Assembly (NCBI RefSeq): GCF_002093625.1
Contig: NZ_MRWD01000036.1
Location: 1-56,122 of the forward strand
Direction: 5' to 3'
Source of the DNA: Rouxiella silvae
Lineage (GTDB): Bacteria; Pseudomonadota; Gammaproteobacteria; Enterobacterales; Enterobacteriaceae
DNA length: 56,122 nt
Shown here: positions 24,370 to 32,805 of the stretch, one piece after another
How positions within the stretch are numbered: the first letter of the stretch is position 1
Layout of the letters: every line of letters starts with the position of its first letter
Position numbers and translations under genes: made by a program
Notes under the pieces: model-generated
What the model was told of the DNA's origin: nothing
Database searches by the model: none
Seen by the model: the letters and a program-made list of their open reading frames with translations, nothing else

Positions 24370-25805
24370 TTTACACCACCTTGAATCGCGTTACGGGCTG
24401 CATGCTGGTGGTGTGCTGCCAGCAGGGCGTTACCGCGGCAGCCCAGGTCCCAGAACAAACGTGTCATAATTTCTAGCCCTTCACGGGCAATTGAAATCAG
24501 CATGTGCTCATCTACCGCGTGTTGTCCGCAGGCCGGATATGAGTGAGGAACCCACAGCGTCGGCAGGCCCAGAATATCGGCAAACACTTCATTGGGCAGC
24601 GAACCACCAAGGTTCGGCAGCAGCGCCGGTTTTTTATCGCTGCTTTGCTTCATCACGTCGAGTACCCAGTCGACCAGAGGGTCGGTAGGGTCGAAGCGAG
24701 TGGCAGGAGAACCGCGCAGAAATTCAACTTCAACCTGCTTGAATCCGTGTTGATCAAGATGATTACGCACGTGTTGCTGCAGATTTTTCCAGTCGGTTCC
24801 TACCACGAAGCGCAGCTGGCATACCGCCGTTGCGCTAGCCGGAATGGCGTTCATCGGACGCGCCGGGTTACCGGTTAAAAATGACAGCACTTCCATCTGG
24901 TTCCAGGCAAAAAGACGTTCTGCTGGACTGAGTCCCGCTTCCCCCCAGTTGACGTCAATTTCAGGGTCGCCCGGCGTAGAAGCAACCTCAACGTCGGCAA
25001 GAATTTCACGAATTGCCGCGCTGACCGCAGGCGGTTTTAGGGCCGCAATCTGCATTTGACCCTGCTGATTGATTAAACAGGAAACGGCATTAGCCAGCAG
25101 CGTGCCTGGGTTAGGCAGTAAACCGCCCCAATTGCCCGAGTGGTAGTCTTTGTCGCGTGCGTTGACTGTCAGGCGGAAGTTAACCGCCCCGCGTGAGCCA
25201 AGAAACAGTGTCGGTCGCTCGGCGTTCAGGCGCGGTCCGTCGGAGGCCAGAAATATGTCTGCACGTAATGTTTCTTTGTGGATCCGGCAAATATAGGCCA
25301 GCCCGGGGGAGCTTATCTCTTCGCCCATTTCGAACAGCAGCTTGCAGTTAAAGCCAAATATTCCGTCGCGTGCGGCAAAAACCTGCTCCAAAGCGGCCAG
25401 ATTAACACTGTGCTGTCCTTTGTTATCGGCACTGCCGCGGCCATACCAGCGGTCGCCGTCTTCAAACAGCACCCACGGGTCCAGACCCTCACTCCAGTTT
25501 TCGTCGTCGCCAAATACCACATCGCCGTGGCCATAGCTCAGAACCGTCGGCAGAGAGGGGTCTTCAATACGAGTGGCAATAAGGAAAGGGCGGTTGGCTG
25601 CATGAGGATTATCGAGAAGCTGCAACTCAAAGCCCATTGCGAGAAGTGAAGGACTAATTTCCTGGTCAAAATAGCGCAGTAATAATGCATCACGCTGTGT
25701 CGATTGACTCTCGGTTGCCAGCGCAACGCGTCTTGCTAATACGGCTTTGAATTCGCCGCGATCAAACCAGCCCAGTGCCTGGCTCACTGCTTTTTCAACT
25801 GTCAT
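24366..25805 (-). CDS. M20-family metallopeptidase (ArgE/DapE/carnosinase-like)
   Basis: A cytosolic dizinc hydrolase of 479 residues. Metal ligands are visible in YGHGDVV (H93, D95), GRGSADNKGQ (D127) and EMGEEISSPG (catalytic Glu162, ligand Glu163). The middle portion is the dimerisation domain. The C terminus has VPHSYPACGQHAVDEH with the last ligand. It heads a two-gene operon with the MHS transporter. A divergent LysR-type gene starts 165 bases away and is the likely regulator. It is probably a dipeptidase or N-acyl amino acid deacylase. Confidence 0.88.
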   Translation of the reverse strand: MTVEKAVSQALGWFDRGEFKAVLARRVALATESQSTQRDALLLRYFDQEISPSLLAMGFELQLLDNPHAANRPFLIATRIEDPSLPTVLSYGHGDVVFGDDENWSEGLDPWVLFEDGDRWYGRGSADNKGQHSVNLAALEQVFAARDGIFGFNCKLLFEMGEEISSPGLAYICRIHKETLRADIFLASDGPRLNAERPTLFLGSRGAVNFRLTVNARDKDYHSGNWGGLLPNPGTLLANAVSCLINQQGQMQIAALKPPAVSAAIREILADVEVASTPGDPEIDVNWGEAGLSPAERLFAWNQMEVLSFLTGNPARPMNAIPASATAVCQLRFVVGTDWKNLQQHVRNHLDQHGFKQVEVEFLRGSPATRFDPTDPLVDWVLDVMKQSSDKKPALLPNLGGSLPNEVFADILGLPTLWVPHSYPACGQHAVDEHMLISIAREGLEIMTRLFWDLGCRGNALLAAHHQHAARNAIQGGVK

Positions 25806-25970
25806 AAAATGTCTCGATGTTGTGTTAATTATTTTTTTATGGGTATTCCCCTTTGGCTATCTAATAGAAAACTTATCTTTGCCACAATAATAATAATTGC
25901 AACGAAGCCTTGCTTAAATTATAACGCTGACATGCACAAAATAGAGGCATGCAGGGTTTTGGGGCAAAAT

Positions 25971-26894
25971 ATGCACAGTACGGAAATTCGATATTTTTTG
26001 GCCGTGGCAAATACCGGTTCGCTCAGTGCCGCCAGCAAGCAGCTTTTTGTCGCTGTCTCGGCTATCAGTAGACAGATCCAGCAGCTTGAGGCGCGCATCG
26101 GTGCCACCCTGTTTGAACGCCACGCACGTGGCATGGTGCTCAACGATGCGGGGCAAATCCTAGAAAATCACGTCCGTAAAAGCATGATGGACATGGAGTT
26201 TGCGATTGCCGAGATCCAAGGGTTGAAGGCGGTGCGCCGCACAGTGATCCGCATAGCCTGCACCGACGGAACGGCGTTTGACCTGCTTCCGCAGATGTTT
26301 GCACGTTTTAGAGTTATTAACCCTGGAGTCATGTTTTATCTAAACGTCGGCACGGCGATGCAGGTTTCTGAAAATATTCGCAGTGGTGAATATGATTTGG
26401 CCCTGCAATTTAGCCTGTCGCCGGAGCGGGGCGTGGACGTACTGGCTTCTTATCCGGCCACCGTGCGTATGGCAATGAGGCCCGATCATCCCCTTGCATA
26501 CCAAAATCTCCAGCTAAGCGACTTGCATGCATATCCGCTGGCACTTAACGAACCCAGCAGCACCATACGCCAGTTGTTTGATTTATCGTGTCGGATGAAC
26601 GGGATTTTTCTTGAGCCTGCCATGAGCTGTAATCGCTTTAATACGCTGTACGATTTTATGCTGAATACGCCGGGCGCCATTGTAGCCTGCAGCCATTTTT
26701 CGGTACTGTTTAAAGCGCGACGAGACGGACTGGTGATGAAGTCGATTAACATTGAGCAACTGAGTCAGCGTACGCTCCAGCTGCAAACGCAGGCTGGCAG
26801 GCACCGTTCTGCCGCACTCAGCCAGTTCATTGAGTTTGGATGTGAATTACTTAACAGAGAGAGTGCCGCCTTTGAGCGCGACTTTTACCGGTGA
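25971..26894 (+). CDS. LysR-family transcriptional regulator
   Basis: A 307-residue LysR regulator. The N-terminal winged helix-turn-helix reads FLAVANTGSLSAASKQLFVAVSAISRQIQQLEARIGATLFER, in the normal position when translation begins at ATG 25971. The effector domain follows. Frames starting at 25809 or 25932 would add unrelated hydrophobic residues. It is divergent from the M20-MHS operon, the standard LysR arrangement, and probably activates it in response to the peptide or its product. Confidence 0.9.
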   Translation: MHSTEIRYFLAVANTGSLSAASKQLFVAVSAISRQIQQLEARIGATLFERHARGMVLNDAGQILENHVRKSMMDMEFAIAEIQGLKAVRRTVIRIACTDGTAFDLLPQMFARFRVINPGVMFYLNVGTAMQVSENIRSGEYDLALQFSLSPERGVDVLASYPATVRMAMRPDHPLAYQNLQLSDLHAYPLALNEPSSTIRQLFDLSCRMNGIFLEPAMSCNRFNTLYDFMLNTPGAIVACSHFSVLFKARRDGLVMKSINIEQLSQRTLQLQTQAGRHRSAALSQFIEFGCELLNRESAAFERDFYR

Positions 26895-26924
26895 TACACG
26901 ACGTTATTGAACCCCGTGTTGAAA

Positions 26925-27632
26925 CTAAGACGTCACCGCCGCTCTTACCGGATGCCGTGACCAATTAAGCTCAGGCCAGCCTTGAAGCGCGGCAACCTCA
27001 CGCAGCGCGCGACAGCCATTTACCACGCTGGGCTTATCGACAAACTCCAGCAGCGGCAGGTCATAAATAGAGTCACTGTAGGCGTAAGTTTGCTTAAACG
27101 CCGGCGTGGAAGGGTGCGCGAGCCAGCTCTCAATGCGTCGAACGCTGCCTTGGTGAAAGGTCAGTTCACCAAGAGTATTGCCGGTAAAACATAGAGGACT
27201 GTCGTTAACTTCTGCTTGCAGCGCAAAAACATGCTCAATGCCAAGCCTGCGGGCCACGGTTTTCACCAGATGCTCACCCGACGCCGACACCAGTGCGATG
27301 CTGTCGCCGCGCTCTTTATGCCAGGCTATTTGCTGTCTGGCCTGCGGATAAAGGCGGGGTAAAATATCACGATGAACAAAGCGTTCAACCCATCCCGACA
27401 CGGTGGAACAGTGATAACCGCTCATGGGAGCCAGCGTGAGTGCAAGATAAGAAGTAATAACGGCGGGATCGGGCGGGGAGTCGGAATAGTGGCTGACAGC
27501 GTGCATATGTTTAAGGTGAGTATGCAAACTGTCGCGCGGCGTGTAGCCTTGCGAAACCAGCCAGTGAAGCCATAGACTGGCGCTATCATCGCTAATCAGC
27601 GTTTTATCGAGATCGAACAGCGCTAAATTCAT
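26925..27632 (-). CDS. HAD-superfamily IB phosphatase
   Basis: A 235-residue HAD hydrolase of the SerB-like IB subclass. Motif I DLDKTL has the nucleophile D7 and acid D9, motif II is LVSASGEHLV, and motif IV is AYSDSIYDLPLL. A helical cap lies between motifs I and II. Substrates of this subclass are phosphomonoesters such as phosphoserine; the one used here is not evident. It stands alone, convergent with the LysR gene. Confidence 0.85.
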   Translation of the reverse strand: MNLALFDLDKTLISDDSASLWLHWLVSQGYTPRDSLHTHLKHMHAVSHYSDSPPDPAVITSYLALTLAPMSGYHCSTVSGWVERFVHRDILPRLYPQARQQIAWHKERGDSIALVSASGEHLVKTVARRLGIEHVFALQAEVNDSPLCFTGNTLGELTFHQGSVRRIESWLAHPSTPAFKQTYAYSDSIYDLPLLEFVDKPSVVNGCRALREVAALQGWPELNWSRHPVRAAVTS

Positions 27633-28043
27633 AACCGAGTTCCCGCGTTTAATGACGACCTATTTTCAGGTTAGCGGAAATTTCTGTGAAGCGTAAGACA
27701 GAATAAGAAAATTTTTGTTTAACCTTGCCGCAGAATGAACGCGCTGGCTACACTGATTTTTATATGATTAATCAATTATGTTGATAAATCATTTAGATCT
27801 ACCGGCTTCTCACCCGTTAACCTATGCAGATTGTGAGTAAAACAGGGAGTTTTTGGCAAAAGTCACACAATTGCGTTCCCGAAAGCCCACAAAAACGCAA
27901 TTATGACTACTATTCAAAGAAACTTTACATTACAGAGGTTTCTTATCGACGAATAAAACGGTACTTTTTATACCGATAGAGTTCAAACCTGATTGAAAGA
28001 TAAGATAAATTTCAGTTACCCGGACAGAAGCGCTAATAAACCT
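27633..28043. other. Intergenic region upstream of dacC
   Basis: A 411-base gap between divergent genes without a credible reading frame. It contains a 7-bp inverted repeat (AAGAAAC at 27917-27923 and GTTTCTT at 27938-27944) in AT-rich DNA, a possible regulatory site. Promoters for both flanking genes must be here but were not resolved. Confidence 0.4.
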
Positions 28044-29312
28044 ATGACAATCTCTTTCTTATCCAAACGGAACCTTCTTTGTACGTTCAGCGGCACCGTT
28101 TTACTGCTGACGTTTCCTGCTGCGCACGCTGACACCGCTCCGGCAAAAGCGGTCGAGCTCGCGGCCCCTTCAACGTCGACTCCGGGCGCGCCAGCCGCCC
28201 CGCAAATTAACGCAAAATCTTGGGTGCTGATGGACTACGGCAGTGGAAAAATTATTGCCGAGTCGCAGCCTGACGCACGTCTTGACCCTGCCAGTCTGTC
28301 CAAAATTATGGTCAGCTACGTGGTCGGTCAGGCGTTAAAATCAGGAAAAATTCACGAAAGCGATATTGTCACTGTCGGCAAAGACGCGTGGGCGACCGGC
28401 AATCCGGTGCTTCGTGGCTCATCGTTGATGTTCCTTAAGCCGGGCGATCAGGTTCCGGTATCAGAGTTGAACAAAGGCGTGGTTATTCAGTCAGGCAATG
28501 ACGCCAGTATCGCGCTTGCCGACTACGTAGCAGGCAGTCAGGATGCCTTTGTTGGCCTCATGAACCGCTATTCTCAGCAGCTGAACCTGGCGAATACCCA
28601 GTTTAAAACCGTTCACGGCCTGGACTCGGACGGCCAGTACACGTCGGCGAGAGATATGGCACTGCTTTCTAGAGCGCTTATCCACGATACGCCTGACGAA
28701 TATGCGATGAACAAGGAAAAAGAGTTCACTTTTAATCGCATACGTCAGGTTAACCGCAATCGTCTGCTGTGGAGCACTAACCTAAACGTTGACGGTATCA
28801 AGACCGGCTACACTTCTGGCGCGGGCTACAATTTGGTGTCGTCAGCAGTAGACTCCACCGGCATGCGGTTGATTGCGGTGGTAATGGGTGCACCGAGCGA
28901 CCGTGTACGTTTTAGTGAAAGTGAATCGCTGCTGACTTGGGGTTTCCGTTTTTACGAAACCATCACCCCAATCAAGGCAGCTGACGCCTTTACCACTCAG
29001 CGCGTCTGGTTTGGTGCTGATAAAACGGTGCCGCTGGGCGTAGCCGAAGACGCCTCACTGACCTTCCCGAAAGGCCAGCTTAAAAACCTGAAAGCCAGCT
29101 TTACGCTCACCAAGCCGCAGCTTGAGGCACCGATTACCAAGAATCAGGTTGTTGGTACCATAAACTTCTCGCTGGATGGCAAAGTGATTGACAGCCGTCC
29201 GCTGGTGGCAAAAGCCGATGTCCCTGAGGGTGGCTTCTTTAGTCGCATTTGGGACTTCGTAATGATGAAAATTAGCGGTCTGTTTAGCAGCTTCTTTGGC
29301 AAATCTGCCTAA
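28044..29312 (+). CDS. dacC: D-alanyl-D-alanine carboxypeptidase, PBP5/6 family
   Basis: A periplasmic membrane-anchored enzyme that removes the terminal D-Ala from murein pentapeptides. The signal peptide ends near AHA-DT (residue 29-30). The three active-site motifs are SLSK (84-87), SGN (150-152) and KTG (253-255). The C-terminal beta domain is followed by an amphipathic anchor ([20 protein letters not shown]). An extra Ala/Pro/Thr-rich linker of about 20 residues follows the signal peptide, which makes it longer (422) than E. coli DacC (400). ATG 28044 is chosen from the signal peptide; the ribosome site is weak. Its neighbour ybjG supports dacC over dacA. Confidence 0.9.
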   Translation: MTISFLSKRNLLCTFSGTVLLLTFPAAHADTAPAKAVELAAPSTSTPGAPAAPQINAKSWVLMDYGSGKIIAESQPDARLDPASLSKIMVSYVVGQALKSGKIHESDIVTVGKDAWATGNPVLRGSSLMFLKPGDQVPVSELNKGVVIQSGNDASIALADYVAGSQDAFVGLMNRYSQQLNLANTQFKTVHGLDSDGQYTSARDMALLSRALIHDTPDEYAMNKEKEFTFNRIRQVNRNRLLWSTNLNVDGIKTGYTSGAGYNLVSSAVDSTGMRLIAVVMGAPSDRVRFSESESLLTWGFRFYETITPIKAADAFTTQRVWFGADKTVPLGVAEDASLTFPKGQLKNLKASFTLTKPQLEAPITKNQVVGTINFSLDGKVIDSRPLVAKADVPEGGFFSRIWDFVMMKISGLFSSFFGKSA

Positions 29313-29333
29313 CTGCTACGGGCGTTGTAAATG

Positions 29334-29364
29334 AAAAGGCGAGGGATCATTCCTCGCCTTTTTT
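29334..29364. terminator. Bidirectional Rho-independent terminator
   Basis: AAAAGGCGAGGGA pairs with TCCTCGCCTTTT around a TCAT loop, with A- and T-runs on both sides. It separates the convergent dacC and ybjG genes. Confidence 0.88.
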
Positions 29365-29367
29365 GTA

Positions 29368-29973
29368 TCATTCCTGAACCCAGCCTTTGCGAATCGGCAG
29401 CGCGAAACTAAAACGATAAATCTTTTCAAGCACAGAGCCAATTTGCGAGCCAAACAGGTTCCAGACCAGCTGTGAGAAAAGGCAACCGAGCATACCGACC
29501 AGAAAACCGCCCAACATATCCATCGGCCAGTGAACGCCAACATAAACGCGCGACCACGCAATGCCAATGCCGATGACCAGGAGCAGCACGCCTGACCATA
29601 GGCGATGCCAAAACAGGAAGGCGAGAGCAAAGGTGAAAATTGCCGTGCCGTGATCGCTCGGGAAGGAGCTGTCTGGGCTGTGATGCAGAAAATTAAAGCC
29701 AAAACCTTCGACAAACGGACGGGCGTGAGGAAACAGTTCGGATAATGTTTTGGCGCAGGTCATAGCAAAAATCAGTGCTATCGCCGTTTTGCTGACCAGC
29801 TCGCGTTGAAAAGCAATGTGATTATGACGGCCCCAAAGCCAAAGCCCAATAATTAACACCGGCACGATAAAAATCATGTCGTTTGCCAGGAATAACGCAA
29901 TATCCAGCAGCCACTTTGGCGAATCTGGCGTCGCATTAATCCAGGTAAACAGCATGTGGTTAAGCTGTTCCAT
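29368..29973 (-). CDS. ybjG: Undecaprenyl-diphosphate phosphatase, PAP2 family
   Basis: An inner-membrane enzyme that recycles the lipid carrier undecaprenyl diphosphate and can give bacitracin tolerance. The PAP2 motifs are visible: ARPF with the upstream lysine-type region, SFPSDHGT (PSDH at 105-108) and SRVYVGVHWPMD (141-152). It has 201 residues (E. coli 198) and keeps the typical ending FALPIRKGWV. It follows dacC in convergent orientation, as expected in this block. Confidence 0.93.
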   Translation of the reverse strand: MEQLNHMLFTWINATPDSPKWLLDIALFLANDMIFIVPVLIIGLWLWGRHNHIAFQRELVSKTAIALIFAMTCAKTLSELFPHARPFVEGFGFNFLHHSPDSSFPSDHGTAIFTFALAFLFWHRLWSGVLLLVIGIGIAWSRVYVGVHWPMDMLGGFLVGMLGCLFSQLVWNLFGSQIGSVLEKIYRFSFALPIRKGWVQE

Positions 29974-30341
29974 TTATACCCTCATCTTTTGGTCGGCAAA
30001 TAGGCGCCGAAAATTGTGTACTGCAAATCGTTTACTGCAAATTGACTGACATAATGACCGTTGAAATCAACTTCAGTTCAACGTTAAAGCTTAAGGTACA
30101 GAGGGTAAAGAGTGTGACAAAATATAAATGCACCTTATTTAAGCTCTGTATAGGTTATGAACCGCATTGATATTACTGGATTTAAATTAAGGAATACTTA
30201 AGGCGATAAGTGAGGAGGCGATTTATTGTGCGCAATAAGGGATTATTCTTAATTTAGATTCATTTATGCAATCGAATAAAAAACGGACAAGGTTGAACTT
30301 GTCCGTTTATAGTCTTTGCTCACAATTTGAATGACCAATAA
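29974..30341. other. Intergenic region between ybjG and the hydrolase gene
   Basis: A 368-base gap. It holds the ybjG promoter side and the terminator of the isochorismatase-like gene at 30278-30308. I see no reading frame or other structure. Confidence 0.5.
30278..30308 (-). terminator. Rho-independent terminator of the isochorismatase-like gene
   Basis: An 11-bp perfect stem (arms 30281-30291 and 30298-30308, 6-base loop) is followed on the minus strand by six Ts. It lies 34 bases after the stop codon. Confidence 0.88.
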
Positions 30342-30893
30342 TTAAGAGCGGGCTTCTAAAAATGCTGCGGTGTCCATTACGTGCGCTATCGGTCCATTCA
30401 GACAGGCATTGTGGTGAGCGATTATATCGGCAGCAGAAAGTTGGGGAGTGTTAATACAGCTGTGCGCATCGGCGATCAAAATGGGTTTAATGCCCAAAGC
30501 CAGCGCTGAACGACAGGCAGTGTCTACGCAGTATTGAGTTTTGAGCCCAACAATCACCGCTTGGTCAATCTGCTGTTGGTGCAGTAACTCGGCCAGAGAT
30601 GTACCGTCAAAGCAGCTGGCTCGGTTTTTATCAATAAAAGTATCGCGCTCGGCATCCCTATTTAACTCGGGAACTACATTCCAGACAGCTTCCCCGGCTG
30701 CATAAGGGGAACCTGGAGGACCCGCGTGGCGCACAAAAAACACTGGCCGATTGTGCTGATGAAAATGATCAATGAGCTGATTAATGTTGCTCAGCAGTGC
30801 TTCGCGGCCAAAGGGCAGTGGCTCCAGCGAACATTGACCGATTTGCATATCGATGACCAGCAATGCCTGATTTGACGAAGTATTTTCCTGCAT
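30342..30893 (-). CDS. Isochorismatase-family cysteine hydrolase
   Basis: A 183-residue cysteine hydrolase. The catalytic triad is in place: Asp15 in LLVIDMQ, Lys89 in FIDKNRASCF and Cys122 in GLKTQYCVDTACR. The family includes nicotinamidase, isochorismatase, biuret and carbamoyl hydrolases. EntB-type carrier domain is absent and the specific substrate is unknown. ATG 30893 has AAGGAG seven bases upstream. The gene is single, has its own terminator, and lies 36 bases behind a hairpin-plus-T9 terminator that follows a threonine-rich leader peptide, so it seems to be under transcription attenuation by threonyl-tRNA supply. Confidence 0.88.
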   Translation of the reverse strand: MQENTSSNQALLVIDMQIGQCSLEPLPFGREALLSNINQLIDHFHQHNRPVFFVRHAGPPGSPYAAGEAVWNVVPELNRDAERDTFIDKNRASCFDGTSLAELLHQQQIDQAVIVGLKTQYCVDTACRSALALGIKPILIADAHSCINTPQLSAADIIAHHNACLNGPIAHVMDTAAFLEARS

Positions 30894-30928
30894 GGTTTTC
30901 TCCTTGTTTAAGCCGGCCACGTCAGGAT

Positions 30929-30960
30929 AAAAAAAAAGCCCTGCCGTTTTCGGCGGGGCT
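30929..30960 (-). terminator. Putative attenuator terminator ahead of the hydrolase gene
   Basis: On the minus strand a 10-bp stem (AGCCCCGCCG with CGGCAGGGCT, one G-U) closes an AAAA loop and runs into eight to nine Ts. It sits between a Thr-rich leader and the hydrolase ribosome site, so it would block the gene unless antiterminated. The 5' arm CCCGCC (30957-30952) can instead pair with GGTGGG (31002-30997) in the leader reading frame. Confidence 0.82.
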
Positions 30961-30990
30961 TCAGTTGTCATTTACACAGCGCGCAACAAC

Positions 30991-31056
30991 CTACGACCCA
31001 CCAGTTAGGGGCGTTGTTGTCGTAGTGGTGAACTTATTAGCGCGATATGTTTTCAT
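30991..31056 (-). CDS. Putative threonine-rich leader peptide
   Basis: A 21-codon frame (MKTYRANKF, then six Thr, then PLTGGS, stop TAG) on the minus strand. Eight of 21 residues are Thr. The six consecutive codons are ACC ACT ACG ACA ACA ACG, so all four Thr codons occur, which argues against a simple DNA repeat. The last codons GGT GGG are the antiterminator arm. The upstream ribosome site is weak, and the best promoter would start the transcript almost at the ATG. Function is inferred from layout only. Confidence 0.65.
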   Translation of the reverse strand: MKTYRANKFTTTTTTPLTGGS

Positions 31057-31062
31057 TCTTTG

Positions 31063-31091
31063 AATATGTCACTGGCAGTTGGGTTCGTCAA
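31063..31091 (-). promoter_or_regulatory. Candidate promoter of the threonine leader
   Basis: On the minus strand a TTGACG box (31091-31086), a 17-base spacer and CATATT (31068-31063) resemble a sigma-70 promoter. Transcription would begin near 31056, giving a leaderless or very short 5' end for the leader peptide. Confidence 0.5.
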
Positions 31092-31099
31092 GTTCGTTA

Positions 31100-31140
31100 G
31101 CAAACTAATGTTAAGAAACATTTTCTTAACATTAGTTTGC
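31100..31140. repeat. Perfect 19-bp inverted repeat
   Basis: Left arm 31100-31118 and right arm 31122-31140 are perfectly complementary around a CAT loop. The arms are AT-rich (GCAAACTAATGTTAAGAAA and its complement). It lies 8 bases upstream of the -35 box of the leader promoter and before the rightward methyltransferase gene. There is no T-run. It could be an operator for a dimeric regulator or an mRNA structure. Confidence 0.85.
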
Positions 31141-31280
31141 GGTGAAAATCGGTTTGTTGAGGTCGAAGGGAGAATTACCGCGTTAATTTCGACAAAATGC
31201 CAGTTTACTATGGAATCGATTTTAGGGCCTGCATCGAGTGACACGCCACTGTGGCTTTCATCTTTGAACAGCGAGTATTC

Positions 31281-31869
31281 AATGGATTTAAAAACGCTTA
31301 CTACCTACGACCAGGACGCCGAACACTATGCGCAGGAATGGGAGTCTCAACCCGCAGGCGATGACCTCAGGGAAACGGTGAAAAAGTTCTTTACGCAAGG
31401 GCCAACCATTGATGTTGGCTGCGGCAGTGGCCGAGACGCCGCCTGGCTTTGCGCCAATGGCTATCCCACCCTTGGCGTTGATGCCTCTGTAGGCCTGTTG
31501 AGTCAGGCCCACGCACTGCATCCGGAGCTTATCCTTGTTCATTCGGCACTGCCGGAATTACCGGGGATTGAAGAACACCACTATGAAAATGTGCTGTGTG
31601 AAACGGTGATTATGCATTTGCCGGTTGACCTGATTGAGTCTTCAGTGCACAAACTGCTGATGCTGCTCAAGAGTCAGGGCATACTCTATTTGAGCTGGCG
31701 GGTGACTGAACACCAAGACCGGCGTGACGAGAAAGGGCGGCTGTATGCGTCTTTCGATGAAAGAATTGTTATCAACGGACTGGTAGGTGCGCAGCTATTG
31801 ATGGATGAGAAAGTCGTGAGCCAATCTTCAGGGAAAATCATTCGCCGCATTGTGGTCAGAAAAGATTGA
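31281..31869 (+). CDS. Class I SAM-dependent methyltransferase
   Basis: A 196-residue Rossmann methyltransferase. Motif I DVGCGSG is at residues 44-50, with an acidic residue ending beta-2 (TLGVDAS) and the post-motif region VLCETVIMHLP. The ATG at 31281 starts right before the domain; a longer open frame from 31060 runs through the inverted repeat and is unlikely to be translated. The target cannot be told. The next gene is a GST-like protein in the same direction 48 bases on. Confidence 0.8.
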
Positions 31870-31917
31870 GTTAAGATTTATTATCAACAAGTTAATCTTA
31901 CAGGGAACATCGCACAC

Positions 31918-32565
31918 ATGTATCAACTCTATTATTGCCGTGGAAAAGCCAGCCTGACGCCGCATATGCTGCTTGAAGAACTTAACGTTCCCTATGAGTT
32001 GGTCCCTGTAGAGGTGAAAAACAACCAGCATAAAAGCCCGACGTATTTAGCGCTTAATCCTGCGGGAAAAATTCCTCTGCTAATTGATGACGGCGTAGTT
32101 ATTTCTGAAACGGCGGCTATTTGCCTCTACCTAACTGATAAACATCCTGAGAAAAATCTTGCCCCGCCAGTCGGCACCGTTGAGCGTGCAGAGTTTTATA
32201 AATGGCTAATTTATCTCACCAATACACTGCAAACCGAGCTGATGATTTATTTTCGTCCGCAGCAATACAGCCTGATTGATGATGTCAATATCAAGCACAA
32301 CGCCTACAGGAATATTGCCGCTATGCTCGATATTATCGAGAATGCGCTGGTGGCAAATCACGCAAAAAATAAAGGGCCATATTTACTGGGGGAGGAATGT
32401 AGCGCAGTGGATCTGTTTATTTTAATGCTTGCCCGTTGGACCCGCGATTTTGCCTCTCCGGCACGTGCAAGGCTTCGCTTTAGTGAATATTTACAGCGGG
32501 TGTCAAGCCGACCGGCGGTGTTACGTACTTTTGAGGCTGAAGAGATTCATTCTCCCTATTATTAG
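31918..32565 (+). CDS. Glutathione S-transferase family protein
   Basis: A 215-residue cytosolic GST. The thioredoxin-like N-terminal domain shows LNPAGKIPLLIDDG and the glutathione-contacting ISETAAICLYL. The all-helical C-terminal domain has LGEECSAVDLFILMLARW. It may be co-transcribed with the methyltransferase. Its substrate is not evident. Confidence 0.88.
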   Translation: MYQLYYCRGKASLTPHMLLEELNVPYELVPVEVKNNQHKSPTYLALNPAGKIPLLIDDGVVISETAAICLYLTDKHPEKNLAPPVGTVERAEFYKWLIYLTNTLQTELMIYFRPQQYSLIDDVNIKHNAYRNIAAMLDIIENALVANHAKNKGPYLLGEECSAVDLFILMLARWTRDFASPARARLRFSEYLQRVSSRPAVLRTFEAEEIHSPYY

Positions 32566-32805
32566 AATAATGTAATTTTAAGGTTATTTTATGTAACTTA
32601 CTGTTTAGCTTGTCTAAACCTCTAGGTTTTTGAGGTCTTTTTTGACGAAAATATGAATAAATCGCACAAATTAATCGTACTAAAGATCGTTAGTCTGATA
32701 GTCTCATTTGATATTTAAAAATGTTTAATTTGACTTAAATGATAAATGCCGCGTAGGGACGTTTATTTTAGGTTTTACACCTCATAGTGCCTTGTGAGGT
32801 GATGT

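Noticed and set aside
30863-31063. Six consecutive Val codons in a plus-strand frame, suggesting a valine leader (IvbL-like)
   Set aside because: It is the complement of the minus-strand Thr run. No suitable close start codon, no downstream terminator with a T-run on the plus strand, and no branched-chain gene follows. The minus-strand reading has all parts of an attenuator.
31060-31280. Long N-terminal extension of the methyltransferase through the 19-bp inverted repeat
   Set aside because: It would translate a perfect palindrome, has no family similarity, and the domain begins naturally at 31281.
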